DNA from: JBGAQP01 sp044220635
GTDB taxonomy: Bacteria; Pseudomonadota; Gammaproteobacteria; Burkholderiales; Usitatibacteraceae
Length of the DNA stretch: 64,000 nt
Assembly (NCBI GenBank): GCA_044220635.1
Contig: JBGAQP010000008.1
Coordinates: 62,001 to 126,000, forward strand
Reading direction: 5' to 3'
The position numbers and the translations under genes were made by a program. The notes beneath the pieces are model-generated. The model made no database searches. It was given only the letters and a program-made list of their open reading frames with translations, and was not told the DNA's origin. Numbering within the stretch: the first letter of the stretch is position 1; the number at the start of each line of letters is the position of its first letter. Shown piece after piece: positions 7,893 to 18,753 of the stretch.

Positions 7893-9161
7893 ATGACGGA
7901 AAAGGTCGGCGGGGAAAAGCTCCTCTACTGCTCGTTCTGCGGCAAGAGCCAGCACGAGGTCCGCAAGCTGATCGCGGGCCCGTCGGTGTTCATCTGCGAC
8001 GAGTGCATCGACCTGTGCAACGACATCATCCGCGAGGAAGCGACCACCGACACGAGCGCGAAGGCCGCGAGGAGCGACCTGCCGAGCCCCCACGAGATCT
8101 GCGAGATCCTCGACCAGTACGTCATCGGGCAGGTGCAGGCGAAGAAGATCCTCTCGGTCGCGGTCTACAACCATTACAAGCGCCTCAAGACCGGCGGCAA
8201 GCAGGACGAGGTCGAGCTCGCCAAGTCCAACATCCTGCTGATCGGGCCCACGGGTTCCGGGAAGACCCTTCTCGCGCAGACCCTCGCGCGATTGCTCAAC
8301 GTGCCCTTCGTGATCGCGGACGCGACCACGCTCACCGAGGCCGGGTACGTCGGCGAGGATGTCGAGAACATCATCCAGAAGCTGCTGCAGAAGTGCGACT
8401 ACGACGTCGAGAAGGCGCAGCGCGGCATCGTCTACATCGACGAGATCGACAAGATCTCCAGGAAGAGCGACAACCCCTCCATCACCCGCGACGTGAGCGG
8501 GGAGGGCGTGCAGCAGGCGCTCCTCAAGCTCATCGAGGGCACGATCGCCTCGGTGCCGCCCCAGGGCGGGCGCAAGCACCCGAACCAGGAGTTCGTCCAG
8601 GTCGACACGACCAATATCCTCTTCGTGTGCGGCGGGGCCTTCGGGGGCCTGGAGAAGGTCATCCAGAACCGCACTGACCGCTCGGGCATGGGATTCGGGG
8701 CGCACGTGCGCTCGATGACCAACCGCAAGGAGTTGAACGACCTCCTTCACGACGTCGAGCCCGAGGACCTCATCAAGTACGGCCTGATCCCCGAATTCGT
8801 GGGTCGCCTGCCGGTGGTCGCGGTGCTCGACGAGCTCGACGCCGACGCCCTGGTGAAGATCCTCACGGAGCCCAAGAACGCGCTCGTGAAGCAATACCAG
8901 AAACTCCTCGCCATGGAAGCGGTCGAACTCGAGTTCCGCGACCATGCCCTGGCGGCCATCGCCAAGCGGGCGCTCGAGCGGCGCACGGGAGCGAGGGGTC
9001 TGCGCTCCATCATCGAGCATGCCCTCCTCGACATCATGTTCGATCTCCCGTCGCTGTCCAACGTCCAGAAGGTGGTGGTGGACGAGGGCAGCATCAGCGG
9101 CGACGGCAAGCCCCTGCTCATCTACTCGGACCAGCCGAAAGTCGCGGGTGGGCAGCAGTAG
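7893..9161 (+). CDS. clpX: ATP-dependent Clp protease ATP-binding subunit ClpX
   Basis: A 422-residue AAA+ unfoldase. The zinc-binding domain has C13, C16, C35 and C38. The Walker A motif is GPTGSGKT (118-125), the pore loop GYVG is at 151-154, and the Walker B motif IVYIDE is at 179-184. The RRTGARGLRSI arm lies in the C-terminal domain. It recognises tagged substrates such as ssrA peptides and feeds them to ClpP. The gap from clpP is 22 bases. Confidence 0.98.
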   Translation: MTEKVGGEKLLYCSFCGKSQHEVRKLIAGPSVFICDECIDLCNDIIREEATTDTSAKAARSDLPSPHEICEILDQYVIGQVQAKKILSVAVYNHYKRLKTGGKQDEVELAKSNILLIGPTGSGKTLLAQTLARLLNVPFVIADATTLTEAGYVGEDVENIIQKLLQKCDYDVEKAQRGIVYIDEIDKISRKSDNPSITRDVSGEGVQQALLKLIEGTIASVPPQGGRKHPNQEFVQVDTTNILFVCGGAFGGLEKVIQNRTDRSGMGFGAHVRSMTNRKELNDLLHDVEPEDLIKYGLIPEFVGRLPVVAVLDELDADALVKILTEPKNALVKQYQKLLAMEAVELEFRDHALAAIAKRALERRTGARGLRSIIEHALLDIMFDLPSLSNVQKVVVDEGSISGDGKPLLIYSDQPKVAGGQQ

Positions 9162-9163
9162 GT

Positions 9164-9177
9164 CCCCGCTTGCGGGG
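9164..9177 (+). terminator. Short GC hairpin after clpX
   Basis: CCCCGC-TT-GCGGGG lies three bases after the clpX stop. The stem is perfect but the loop is only two bases and no T-run follows, so it may attenuate or mark the 3' end rather than act as a classic terminator. Confidence 0.3.
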
Positions 9178-9194
9178 GCATTCCCGGCCCGGGG

Positions 9195-9222
9195 CTTGAT
9201 CGGGCGCCCGGCGCCCCCAGAT
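9195..9222 (+). promoter_or_regulatory. Candidate heat-shock (sigma-32) promoter of lon
   Basis: CTTGATC at 9195-9201 and CCCCAGAT at 9215-9222 are separated by 13 bases. This matches the sigma-32 pattern CTTGAAA-N(11-16)-CCCCATnT at most positions. It lies 31 bases upstream of the lon ATG, between clpX and lon. Heat-shock control of lon is well known in proteobacteria. Confidence 0.5.
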
Positions 9223-9253
9223 TCACCTTGATCCCCCTTTCCAGGAAACGACC

Positions 9254-11668
<2,415 letters not shown>

Positions 11669-11707
11669 GCCCGAGCGGGACCGAACGCGAGACCAGGGAG
11701 GAGCGCC

Positions 11708-11980
11708 TTGAACAAATCGGAACTCATCGACGCCATCGCCCGGAGCGCCGACATCTCGAAGGCGGCGGCCGGGCGCGCGCTCGAAGGCACGCTCGCCGCC
11801 ATCCGCTCGACGCTCCGCAAGGGCGGCTCCGTGAGCCTGGTGGGCTTCGGCACCTTCTACCTGGGCAAGCGCGCCGCCCGGGGCGGGCGCAACCCGCGCA
11901 CCGGAGTGGCGATCCGCATCAAGGCCGCGAAGATCCCCAAGTTCCGCGCTGGAAAATCGCTCCGGGATTCGGTAAACTAA
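11708..11980 (+). CDS. hupB: DNA-binding protein HU-beta (TTG start)
   Basis: A 90-residue HU/IHF family protein. The dimerising helices begin MNKSELIDAIARSADISKAAA and the DNA-binding arm includes GRNPRTGVAIRIKAAKIPKF. The start is TTG at 11708, well supported by an AGGGAGGAG ribosome site upstream and by the conserved NKSELID N-terminus. It bends and compacts DNA in the nucleoid. Its position between lon and a tRNA pair matches other proteobacteria. Confidence 0.96.
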   Translation: MNKSELIDAIARSADISKAAAGRALEGTLAAIRSTLRKGGSVSLVGFGTFYLGKRAARGGRNPRTGVAIRIKAAKIPKFRAGKSLRDSVN

Positions 11981-11990
11981 TCGGCTTTCC

Positions 11991-12066
11991 GGGTGCTTAG
12001 CTCAGCTGGTAGAGCGTCGCCCTTACAAGGCGAAAGTCGGGGGTTCAACTCCCTCAGCACCCACCA
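11991..12066 (+). tRNA. tRNA-Val (anticodon UAC)
   Basis: A 76-nt tRNA with acceptor GGGTGCT pairing with AGCACCC and an encoded ACCA. The anticodon TAC is at 12024-12026 and the T-arm GGGGGTTCAACTCCC is normal. It starts ten bases after the hupB stop, so it is probably co-transcribed with hupB. Confidence 0.97.
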
Positions 12067-12110
12067 GCCGCCGGGCCCCGTCGCCGGAGCGCGACGGCGG
12101 TGAAGATCCG

Positions 12111-12187
12111 GGAGTGGTAGTTCAGTTGGTTAGAATACCGGCCTGTCACGCCGGGGGTCGCGGGTTCGAGTCCCGTCCACTCCGCCA
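12111..12187 (+). tRNA. tRNA-Asp (anticodon GUC)
   Basis: A 77-nt tRNA with acceptor GGAGTGG pairing with CCACTCC and an encoded GCCA tail. The anticodon GTC is at 12145-12147 within the stem CCGGC/GCCGG. It lies 44 bases after tRNA-Val. No integrase gene or duplicated tRNA end was seen beside it. Confidence 0.97.
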
Positions 12188-12244
12188 GTTACCAGGGCGA
12201 GCCCCAGCGGGTTCGCCCTTCGTTTTTCCGGGAAGGTCCTCGAC

Positions 12245-14149
12245 ATGCTTGAGCAGTTCCGCGAGTTCGCCAGCCGCAAGTTCGTGCGCTATGTGTTCGC
12301 GCTGTTCCTCATCATCCCGTTCGGGCTCTTCGGCATCGACTACTATTTCCAGACGCCGATCGGCGGCGACGCGGTGGCGAGCGTCGGTTCGATGCGCATC
12401 AGCCAGTCCGAGTACGACCGGGCGCTGAGAGAGCAGGCCGACACCTACCGCCAGCAGTTCGGCGCGGGCTTCGACCCGGCGATCATGGAAAGCGCCGAGA
12501 TCCGCCGCGCGGTCCTCGACCGGCTGATCTCCGAGCGGCTGCTGATCGTCGGTTCGCAGCGCTCGGGCACGCGCATCGGCGACGGGCAGCTCGCCGAGCG
12601 CATCCTCGAGGAGCCCGCCTTCCAGGTCGACGGGAAGTTCAGCCGCGAGCGCTACGAGCAGATCGCGAAGTCCCAGGGCCTCACGCCCGTGGGCCTCGAC
12701 GAGCGCCTGCGCGAGGAGATGCGCACCGCGCGGTTCCGCAGCGCGATCGTCGACACGGCGATCGTGCCGCGCACCACGCTCGATTCGTTCATCCGCCTCT
12801 CCGAGCAGACGCGCGAGGTGAGCGTCATCCCGTTCGCCCCGGAGCTCTACCTCTCGCGGGTCCAGGCGGGCCCCGAGCAGGTCCAGGCGTACTACGACGC
12901 CCACAAGGCGGAGTTCACGGTTCCCGAGCAGGTGCGCGTCGAGTACGTCGAGCTCTCCGTGGATGCCCTCGCGGCCCAGGCGAAGGTGGATCCCGAGGAG
13001 GTGCGCGCCCTCTGGCAGAAGGACATCGCGCCGAAGTACGAGGAGCGCCAGGCGGCCCGCAAGAAGATGGAGGAGATCGTCGCCGAGCTCAGGAAGCCCG
13101 GCGCGAAGTTCGACGAGCTCGCCCGCAAGTACTCGCAGGACGCGGGCACGGCGCCGGCCGGCGGCGACCTCGGCTTCTTCGGCCGCGGGACCATGGTCAA
13201 GCCCTTCGAGGACGCGGCCTTCGCGCTCAAGCCGGGACAGACGAGCGGCATCGTGGAGAGCGAGTTCGGCTTCCACGTCATCCGGCTGGAGGAGGTCAAG
13301 GCCGGCGGCGGCCCGGGCGCCGAGCAGCGCCGCGCGCGGCATATCCTGGTGAACGCGCCCAAGGAGGGCAAGAGCCTGGAGGCCGCGCGCGCCGAGATCG
13401 AGGCGCGACTTCGCAAGGAGCCCGCCCAGCGGCGCTTCTCCGAGATCGCCGAGCAGTTCGCCAACATCGTCTACGAGCAGCCCTCGAGTCTCAAGCCCGC
13501 CGCGGAGGCGCTCAAGCTGAACGTGCAGCAGTCGGGCTGGTTCGCCAAGGGCCCGGGCGCCCCGCCGATGCTCTCCAACCCGAAGCTGCTCGCGGAGATC
13601 TTCTCGGACGAGGCGATCAAGGGCCAGCGCAACACCCAGGCGATCGAAGTGGCGCCGGGCGTGCTCGTTTCGGCGCGCATCGCCGAGCACCGGGCCTCGG
13701 AGCTCAAGCCCCTCGAGGCGGTGCGCGCCGAGGTCGAGAGGCGCCTGAAGCGCGAGGAGGCCCTCAAGCTCGCGCAGGCCGACGGCGAGGCGAAGCTGAA
13801 GGCCCTCCAGTCGGGCGGGGACGCAGGGCTCAAGTGGCCCGCGCCGCTCGCGGTGAACCGCCAGAAGCCCGGCGGGCTCTTCCCGCAGGTGATCGACCGC
13901 GTGTTCCGGGTCGACCCCAAGAAACTGCCGGCCTACGCGGGCGTGCCCACGCCCGCGGGCTACTCGCTCGTGCAGGTGAGCCGGGTGATCGACGTCGAGA
14001 AGATCGACGAGGCCAAGCGCGACGCCCTGGCCGGGCAGCTGCGCGCGGCGGTGGCCGTGCAGCAGCTCGAGGCCTCGCTCGCGGGCGTGCGCGAGCGGGT
14101 GGGCGTGAGCGTGCGCAAGGGCGCCCTCGAGAAGAAGCCCGACGCCTAG
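12245..14149 (+). CDS. ppiD: Periplasmic folding chaperone/peptidyl-prolyl isomerase PpiD
   Basis: A 634-residue membrane-anchored SurA-like chaperone. One transmembrane helix is at about residues 14-33 (FVRYVFALFLIIPFGLFGI), and the remainder is periplasmic. An N-terminal SurA-type helical domain is followed by a parvulin domain at about 265-360 (FDELARKYSQDAGTAPAGGD, GFHVIRLEEV) and a C-terminal SurA-like lobe. It assists exported proteins as they leave the Sec translocon. ATG 12245 follows GGGAAGG. Its place after the lon/hupB/tRNA block is conserved. It converges on fabI with only six bases between stops. Confidence 0.93.
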   Translation: MLEQFREFASRKFVRYVFALFLIIPFGLFGIDYYFQTPIGGDAVASVGSMRISQSEYDRALREQADTYRQQFGAGFDPAIMESAEIRRAVLDRLISERLLIVGSQRSGTRIGDGQLAERILEEPAFQVDGKFSRERYEQIAKSQGLTPVGLDERLREEMRTARFRSAIVDTAIVPRTTLDSFIRLSEQTREVSVIPFAPELYLSRVQAGPEQVQAYYDAHKAEFTVPEQVRVEYVELSVDALAAQAKVDPEEVRALWQKDIAPKYEERQAARKKMEEIVAELRKPGAKFDELARKYSQDAGTAPAGGDLGFFGRGTMVKPFEDAAFALKPGQTSGIVESEFGFHVIRLEEVKAGGGPGAEQRRARHILVNAPKEGKSLEAARAEIEARLRKEPAQRRFSEIAEQFANIVYEQPSSLKPAAEALKLNVQQSGWFAKGPGAPPMLSNPKLLAEIFSDEAIKGQRNTQAIEVAPGVLVSARIAEHRASELKPLEAVRAEVERRLKREEALKLAQADGEAKLKALQSGGDAGLKWPAPLAVNRQKPGGLFPQVIDRVFRVDPKKLPAYAGVPTPAGYSLVQVSRVIDVEKIDEAKRDALAGQLRAAVAVQQLEASLAGVRERVGVSVRKGALEKKPDA

Positions 14150-14155
14150 GCGCGC

Positions 14156-14947
14156 TCAGTCCTCGTCCGCGAGGGCGATGGCGATCGTGTTGAATCCGGC
14201 GTCCACGTAGGTCGTCTCGCCGGTGATGCCGCTCGCGAGATCCGACAGGAGGAAGGCCGCCGCGTTGCCCACTTCGTCGATCGTCACGTTGCGCCTGAGC
14301 GGCGTGGTCTTCTCGACGAAGCCGAGGAGCTTCGAGAAGTTGCCGATGCCCGCCGCGGCGAGCGTCTTGATCGGGCCCGCGGAGATCGCGTTCACGCGGG
14401 TGCCCTCGGGGCCGAGGCTCGCCGCGAGGTAGCGCACGCAGGCCTCCAGGCTCGCCTTGGCGAGCCCCATCACGTTGTAGTTCGGAACGGAGCGCGCCGC
14501 TCCGAGGTAGGAGAGCGTGAGGATGGCGCCGCGTCGCCCGCGCATCATCGGGGCCGCGCCCCGGGCGAGGGCGGCGAGGCTGTAGCTCGAGATGTCGTGG
14601 GCCACGCGGAAGGCTTCCCGGGTGGCGCTTTCGTGGAACGGCCCCTTCAGCGCCTCGCGCGGGGCGAAGGCGATGGCGTGCACCAGCCCATCGAGGCCGT
14701 CCCAGTGGCGGGCGAGCGCCGCGAAGAGGGCGTCGATCTGCGCGTCGTCGGCGACGTCGCAGGGATGGATGCGGTCGGTGCCGAACTCCCTGGCGAGGTC
14801 GGACACGCGCTCGCGGATGCCCTCGCCCTGGTAGGTGAAGGCGAGCTCGGCGCCCTCGCGGGCGCAGGCCTTCGCGATCCCGTAGGCGATCGAGCGGTTC
14901 GACAGCATGCCGGTCACGAGGATCCGGCGGCCCTGCAGGAAACCCAT
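14156..14947 (-). CDS. fabI: Enoyl-[acyl-carrier-protein] reductase [NADH] FabI
   Basis: A 263-residue SDR-family enoyl-ACP reductase completing each round of fatty acid elongation. It starts MGFLQGRRILVTGMLSNRSIAYGIA, with the FabI-type nucleotide site. The catalytic Tyr-x6-Lys motif is present as YNVMGLAK, and the SAGPIKTLAAAGI substrate loop is intact. The ATG is at 14947. It is monocistronic here and convergent with ppiD, and it shares a roughly 110-base upstream region with the divergent importer operon. It is the usual target of triclosan-like inhibitors. Confidence 0.97.
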   Translation of the reverse strand: MGFLQGRRILVTGMLSNRSIAYGIAKACAREGAELAFTYQGEGIRERVSDLAREFGTDRIHPCDVADDAQIDALFAALARHWDGLDGLVHAIAFAPREALKGPFHESATREAFRVAHDISSYSLAALARGAAPMMRGRRGAILTLSYLGAARSVPNYNVMGLAKASLEACVRYLAASLGPEGTRVNAISAGPIKTLAAAGIGNFSKLLGFVEKTTPLRRNVTIDEVGNAAAFLLSDLASGITGETTYVDAGFNTIAIALADED

Positions 14948-15011
14948 GCGCGCTGACCTTTCCCAGTAGAATGCCGCAATTTTCCGTCACGAACGGCGTC
15001 GAAGTGTAGCG

Positions 15012-15017
15012 CATAAT
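15012..15017 (+). promoter_or_regulatory. Candidate -10 box for the ABC importer operon
   Basis: CATAAT lies 41 bases before the ATG of the first binding protein, in the 110-base divergent region shared with fabI. A matching -35 is not obvious, so this is tentative. Confidence 0.3.
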
Positions 15018-15057
15018 CGCGCGAACGCCCGTCGCCGCATCCTCAGGATACCGCCGC

Positions 15058-16878
15058 ATGCGCGCTTTCCGCCTCCTCGCCGCCCTGGCACTCGCCGCCT
15101 CGGCGGGCCTTCCGGCCCCCGCGGCCGACGCGAACAAGATCTTCCGCTACGCCTTCGAGACGGCCGAGACCGGCTTCGATCCGGCCGAGATCTCGGACCT
15201 CTATTCCTCGAACGTCATCGCGAACCTCTTCGACACGCCGCTCACCTACGACTACCTCGCGCGACCCATCCGGCTCGTGCCCAACACGCTCGCGGAGATG
15301 CCGCGCATCACCGAGCAGGGCACGCTCTACACCATGCGCGTGAAGCCCGGGATCCATTTCGCGGACGACCCCGCCTTCAAGGGCGCGAAGCGCGAGCTCA
15401 CCGCCCACGACTACGTCTACTCGATCAAGCGGCTCTTCGACCCCCGCAGGAAGTCGCCCAACCTCTACCTGCTCGAGGGCACGATCGTCGGCATGGACGA
15501 GATCCTCGCGCGCGCGCGGCGCGACAATCGCATGGACTACGATGCCGAGGCCGAGGGGCTGCGCGCGATCGACCGCTACACCTTCCAGGTCCGTCTCAAG
15601 CAGCCCAACTACAACTTCCTGTACTACCTCGCCTACTGCAACCTCACCTGCGCCCTCGCGCGCGAGGTGGTCGAGCACTACGGCGACAAGATCGCCGAGC
15701 ATCCCGTGGGCACGGGACCCTACCGGCTCGCCTTCTGGAAGCGTTCCTCGAAGATGGTGTTCGAGGCGAACCCGAACTACCGCGAGGAGTACTACGATGC
15801 GCAGCCCGCCGCCGACGACCGGCTCGGGCAGGAGATCCTCGCCGCGCTGAAGGGTCGGCGCCTGCCGATGGTCGGGCGCATCGAGGTCTACGTGATCGAG
15901 GAGCCCCAGCCACGCTGGCTCGCGTTCCTCAACACGGAGTTCGACTTCATCGAGCGCCTGCCCAACGAGTTCGCGAACGTCGCCACGCCGAACAACGAGC
16001 TCGCGCCCAATCTGCGGCGGCGCGGCATCCAGATGCAGCGCACGCCGGGCATGGAGATCACGTACTCGTACTTCGCGATGAAGGACCCGGTGGTGGGCGG
16101 CTACACGCCGGAGAAGGTGGCCCTGCGCCGCGCCATGGTGCTGGGGCAGGACGTCGGGGCGGAAATCGCGATCGCGCGCAAGAACCAGGCGATTGCGGCG
16201 CACAGCCCGATCGGCCCGGGGGCCGCGGGCTACGATCCCGAGTTCCGCTCGACGGCGACCGAATACAACCCGGCGAAGGCGAAGGCGCTGCTCGACATGT
16301 ACGGCTACCTCGACTGCGACGGCGACGGCTACCGCGACCTGCCGCGCGATAGACCCTCGGAGCCCTGCAGGCCCTTCGCCGTCGAGTACGCCTCGGCGCC
16401 GACGGCGACGCAGAAGCCGCTCGACGAGAACTGGAAGAAGAACATGGACGACATCGGCATCAACATGGTCTTCAAGAAGGCCAAGTGGCCGGACCTGCTG
16501 AAGGAGTCGAAGGCCGCGAAGCTGCAGATGTGGGGGCTCGGGTGGTCGGCGGCGATGCCCGACGCCGACGCCTTCTTCGTGATGCTCTACGGGCCCAACT
16601 CGGGCCAGGCGAACCACTCGCGGTTCGACAACGCGGAGTTCAACCGGCTCTACGAGAAGGCGAAGCGCCTGCCCGACGGGGCGGAGCGCAACGCCCTCTA
16701 CCGCGAGATGAACCGGATCTTCCTCGTGTACTCGCCCTGGCGCCTGGGCACGCACCGCATCTACACGGACCTCTCCCAGCCCTGGACCGTCGGCTTCCGG
16801 CGCCACCCCGTGATGCGCCAGTGGTGGAAGTACGTCGACATCGACCTGCCGAAGTACGCCGCCGCGGCCGGGAAGTAG
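15058..16878 (+). CDS. Periplasmic substrate-binding protein of peptide-type ABC importer, copy 1
   Basis: A 606-residue SBP_bac_5 family (cluster C) binding protein. A signal peptide is visible (about residues 1-23, hydrophobic core LLAALALAASAGLP, no lipobox), so it is free in the periplasm. Family features include FDPAEISDLYSSNVIANLFD near the N-terminus, HPVGTGPYRLAFWKRSSKMV, and YDPAKAKALLDMYGY-like segments. It is the first of three tandem paralogs upstream of two permeases and a fused ATPase. The three share long blocks such as E(I/V)Y.IEE.QPRWLAFLN. Ligands are probably peptides or peptide-like compounds, but the sequence does not reveal which. Confidence 0.88.
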   Translation: MRAFRLLAALALAASAGLPAPAADANKIFRYAFETAETGFDPAEISDLYSSNVIANLFDTPLTYDYLARPIRLVPNTLAEMPRITEQGTLYTMRVKPGIHFADDPAFKGAKRELTAHDYVYSIKRLFDPRRKSPNLYLLEGTIVGMDEILARARRDNRMDYDAEAEGLRAIDRYTFQVRLKQPNYNFLYYLAYCNLTCALAREVVEHYGDKIAEHPVGTGPYRLAFWKRSSKMVFEANPNYREEYYDAQPAADDRLGQEILAALKGRRLPMVGRIEVYVIEEPQPRWLAFLNTEFDFIERLPNEFANVATPNNELAPNLRRRGIQMQRTPGMEITYSYFAMKDPVVGGYTPEKVALRRAMVLGQDVGAEIAIARKNQAIAAHSPIGPGAAGYDPEFRSTATEYNPAKAKALLDMYGYLDCDGDGYRDLPRDRPSEPCRPFAVEYASAPTATQKPLDENWKKNMDDIGINMVFKKAKWPDLLKESKAAKLQMWGLGWSAAMPDADAFFVMLYGPNSGQANHSRFDNAEFNRLYEKAKRLPDGAERNALYREMNRIFLVYSPWRLGTHRIYTDLSQPWTVGFRRHPVMRQWWKYVDIDLPKYAAAAGK

Positions 16879-16882
16879 CCCC

Positions 16883-18679
16883 TTGGCGATCTCGCTCCGT
16901 CGGCTCGGCGCCGCGCTCTCGGCCGCGGCGCTCGTCGCGGCGGCTGCACCGGGCGTGGCGGCCGAGAAGGTGCTGCGCGTGCCCTTCGTGATCGCCGAGA
17001 CGAGCTTCGACCCGGCGCGGGTCTCGGACCTCTACTCGAACACCGTGATCGAGGAGATCTTCGAAACGCCGCTCAGCTACGACATGCTCGCGCGCCCCGC
17101 GAAGCTCAAGCCCCAGCTCCTCGAATCCATGCCGGAGGTGGGCGAAGGCGGGCGCAGCTACCTGCTCACCTTCAGGAAGGGCGTGTTCTTCGCCGACGAC
17201 CCGGTCTTCCGGGGCACGCGGCGCGAGCTCACGGCGCAGGACTACGCCTACGCGATCCGCCGCCTGGTCGACCCGCAGGTGGCCTCGCCCAACCTGTGGA
17301 TGGTCGAGGGGCGGATCGAGGGCATCGACGAGGCGGTCGCGCGCGCGCGCAAGGCCGGCCGGCTCGATTACGACGAGCCGATCCGCGGCCTCGAGGTCCT
17401 CGACCGCTACCGGCTGCGCATCCGCCTCGCGAAGCCCGACTACAACTTCCTCTACATCCTCGCGATTCCCAACCTCGGCGCCCAGGCGCGGGAGGTGGTC
17501 GAGCACTACGGGGCCGACATCGGCGCGCACCCGGTGGGCACCGGTCCCTACCGGCTCGCCGAGTGGAAGCGCTCGAGCAAGATCGTGCTCGCGCGGAACC
17601 CGGGCTTCCGCGAGGAGTACTACCACGCGGAGCCGCCCGCTGACGACGCGGTCTCGCAGCGCCTGCACGCCGAGATGAAGGGCAAGCGCATCCCGCAGAT
17701 CGATCGCGTCGAGATCTACGTGATCGAGGAGTCCCAGCCGCGCTGGCTCGCCTTCCTGAACAACGAGCTCGACTGGATCAACCTGCCCTACGAGTTCAAC
17801 AGCATGGCGATCCCGGGCGGGCGGGTCGCGCCCTACCTCGCCAGGCGCGGCGTCAAGTACATCCCGGACATCGACCCGGACGTGACCTACCTGTACTTCA
17901 ACATGAAGGACCCGGTCTGGGGCGGGTACACGCCGGAGAAGGTGGCGTTGCGCCGGGCGGTCTCGCTCGCCTACAGCAACGAGGACGAGGTGTTCCTCAT
18001 CCGCAACGGCAACGCCATCGAGGCCCACTCGCCCCTGCCCCCGGGGGTGCTCGGCTACGACCCCGCCTTCAGCCTGGGCCGGACCCACGACACGGCCAAG
18101 GCGAAGGCGCTGCTCGACATGTTCGGCTACGTCGACCGCGACGGCGACGGCTGGCGCGAGACGCCCGAGGGCGGGCCCCTCACCTTCGTCTACGCGACGG
18201 AGCCCGACCAGCTCTCGCGCCTGTTCACCCAGCACTGGAAGAAGTCCATGGACGCGGTCGGCATCCGCATGGAGGTCCTCACGGAGAAATGGCCCGACCT
18301 GCGCAAGAAGTCGAAGCTCGGCAAGCTCCAGAACTGGCACCTCGCCTGGGGCGCGGACTACCCCGACGGGGAGAACTTCCTGCAGCTGCTCTACGGGCCG
18401 AACTGCGGCTCCTCGAACGACGGCTGCTTCCAGCTCGCCGAGTACGACCGGCTCTACGAGCAGGCGGCCGCGCTCCCGCCGGGGCCGGAGCGCACCCGGA
18501 TCTACCAGCGCATGGCCCGGCTCATCGCCGCCTATGCCCCCTGGAAGCTCAACAGCCACCGCAAGAGGAGCCAGATGGTCCAGCCCTGGGTGCTCGGCTG
18601 GCGCAAGCATCCGATCCTGCACGACGCCTACCGCTACGCCGACATCGACCTCGATGTCCGGGCGCGGCAGCTGCGCTGA
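16883..18679 (+). CDS. Periplasmic substrate-binding protein of peptide-type ABC importer, copy 2 (TTG start)
   Basis: A 598-residue paralog of the preceding protein, starting at TTG 16883 just four bases after its stop. It has a signal peptide (LRRLGAALSAAALVAAAAPG) without a lipobox. The SBP_bac_5 fold signatures recur: FDPARVSDLYSNTVIEEIFE, HPVGTGPYRLAEWKRSSKIV and VDRDGDGWRETPEGGPL. The DRDGDGWRE loop looks like a calcium-binding aspartate loop and is shared by the paralogs. The very short spacing implies one transcript. The most economical reading is local duplication followed by divergence of the ligand pocket. Confidence 0.87.
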   Translation: MAISLRRLGAALSAAALVAAAAPGVAAEKVLRVPFVIAETSFDPARVSDLYSNTVIEEIFETPLSYDMLARPAKLKPQLLESMPEVGEGGRSYLLTFRKGVFFADDPVFRGTRRELTAQDYAYAIRRLVDPQVASPNLWMVEGRIEGIDEAVARARKAGRLDYDEPIRGLEVLDRYRLRIRLAKPDYNFLYILAIPNLGAQAREVVEHYGADIGAHPVGTGPYRLAEWKRSSKIVLARNPGFREEYYHAEPPADDAVSQRLHAEMKGKRIPQIDRVEIYVIEESQPRWLAFLNNELDWINLPYEFNSMAIPGGRVAPYLARRGVKYIPDIDPDVTYLYFNMKDPVWGGYTPEKVALRRAVSLAYSNEDEVFLIRNGNAIEAHSPLPPGVLGYDPAFSLGRTHDTAKAKALLDMFGYVDRDGDGWRETPEGGPLTFVYATEPDQLSRLFTQHWKKSMDAVGIRMEVLTEKWPDLRKKSKLGKLQNWHLAWGADYPDGENFLQLLYGPNCGSSNDGCFQLAEYDRLYEQAAALPPGPERTRIYQRMARLIAAYAPWKLNSHRKRSQMVQPWVLGWRKHPILHDAYRYADIDLDVRARQLR

Positions 18680-18703
18680 GTGGGTCCCGGGTCAAAAAAC
18701 CGT

Positions 18704-18709
18704 TATAAT
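18704..18709 (+). promoter_or_regulatory. Perfect TATAAT upstream of binding-protein copy 3
   Basis: TATAAT lies in the gap between copies 2 and 3. The context TATAATTCCGCGA is identical to the tRNA-Leu promoter at 5743. It may give copy 3 and the downstream transporter genes their own transcript. If so, transcription would begin near 18716, close to the unclear start of copy 3. Confidence 0.45.
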
Positions 18710-18753
18710 TCCGCGATTTCGCCGCTCCCCGCCCCCTTGAAGCCGCCTGCCCG

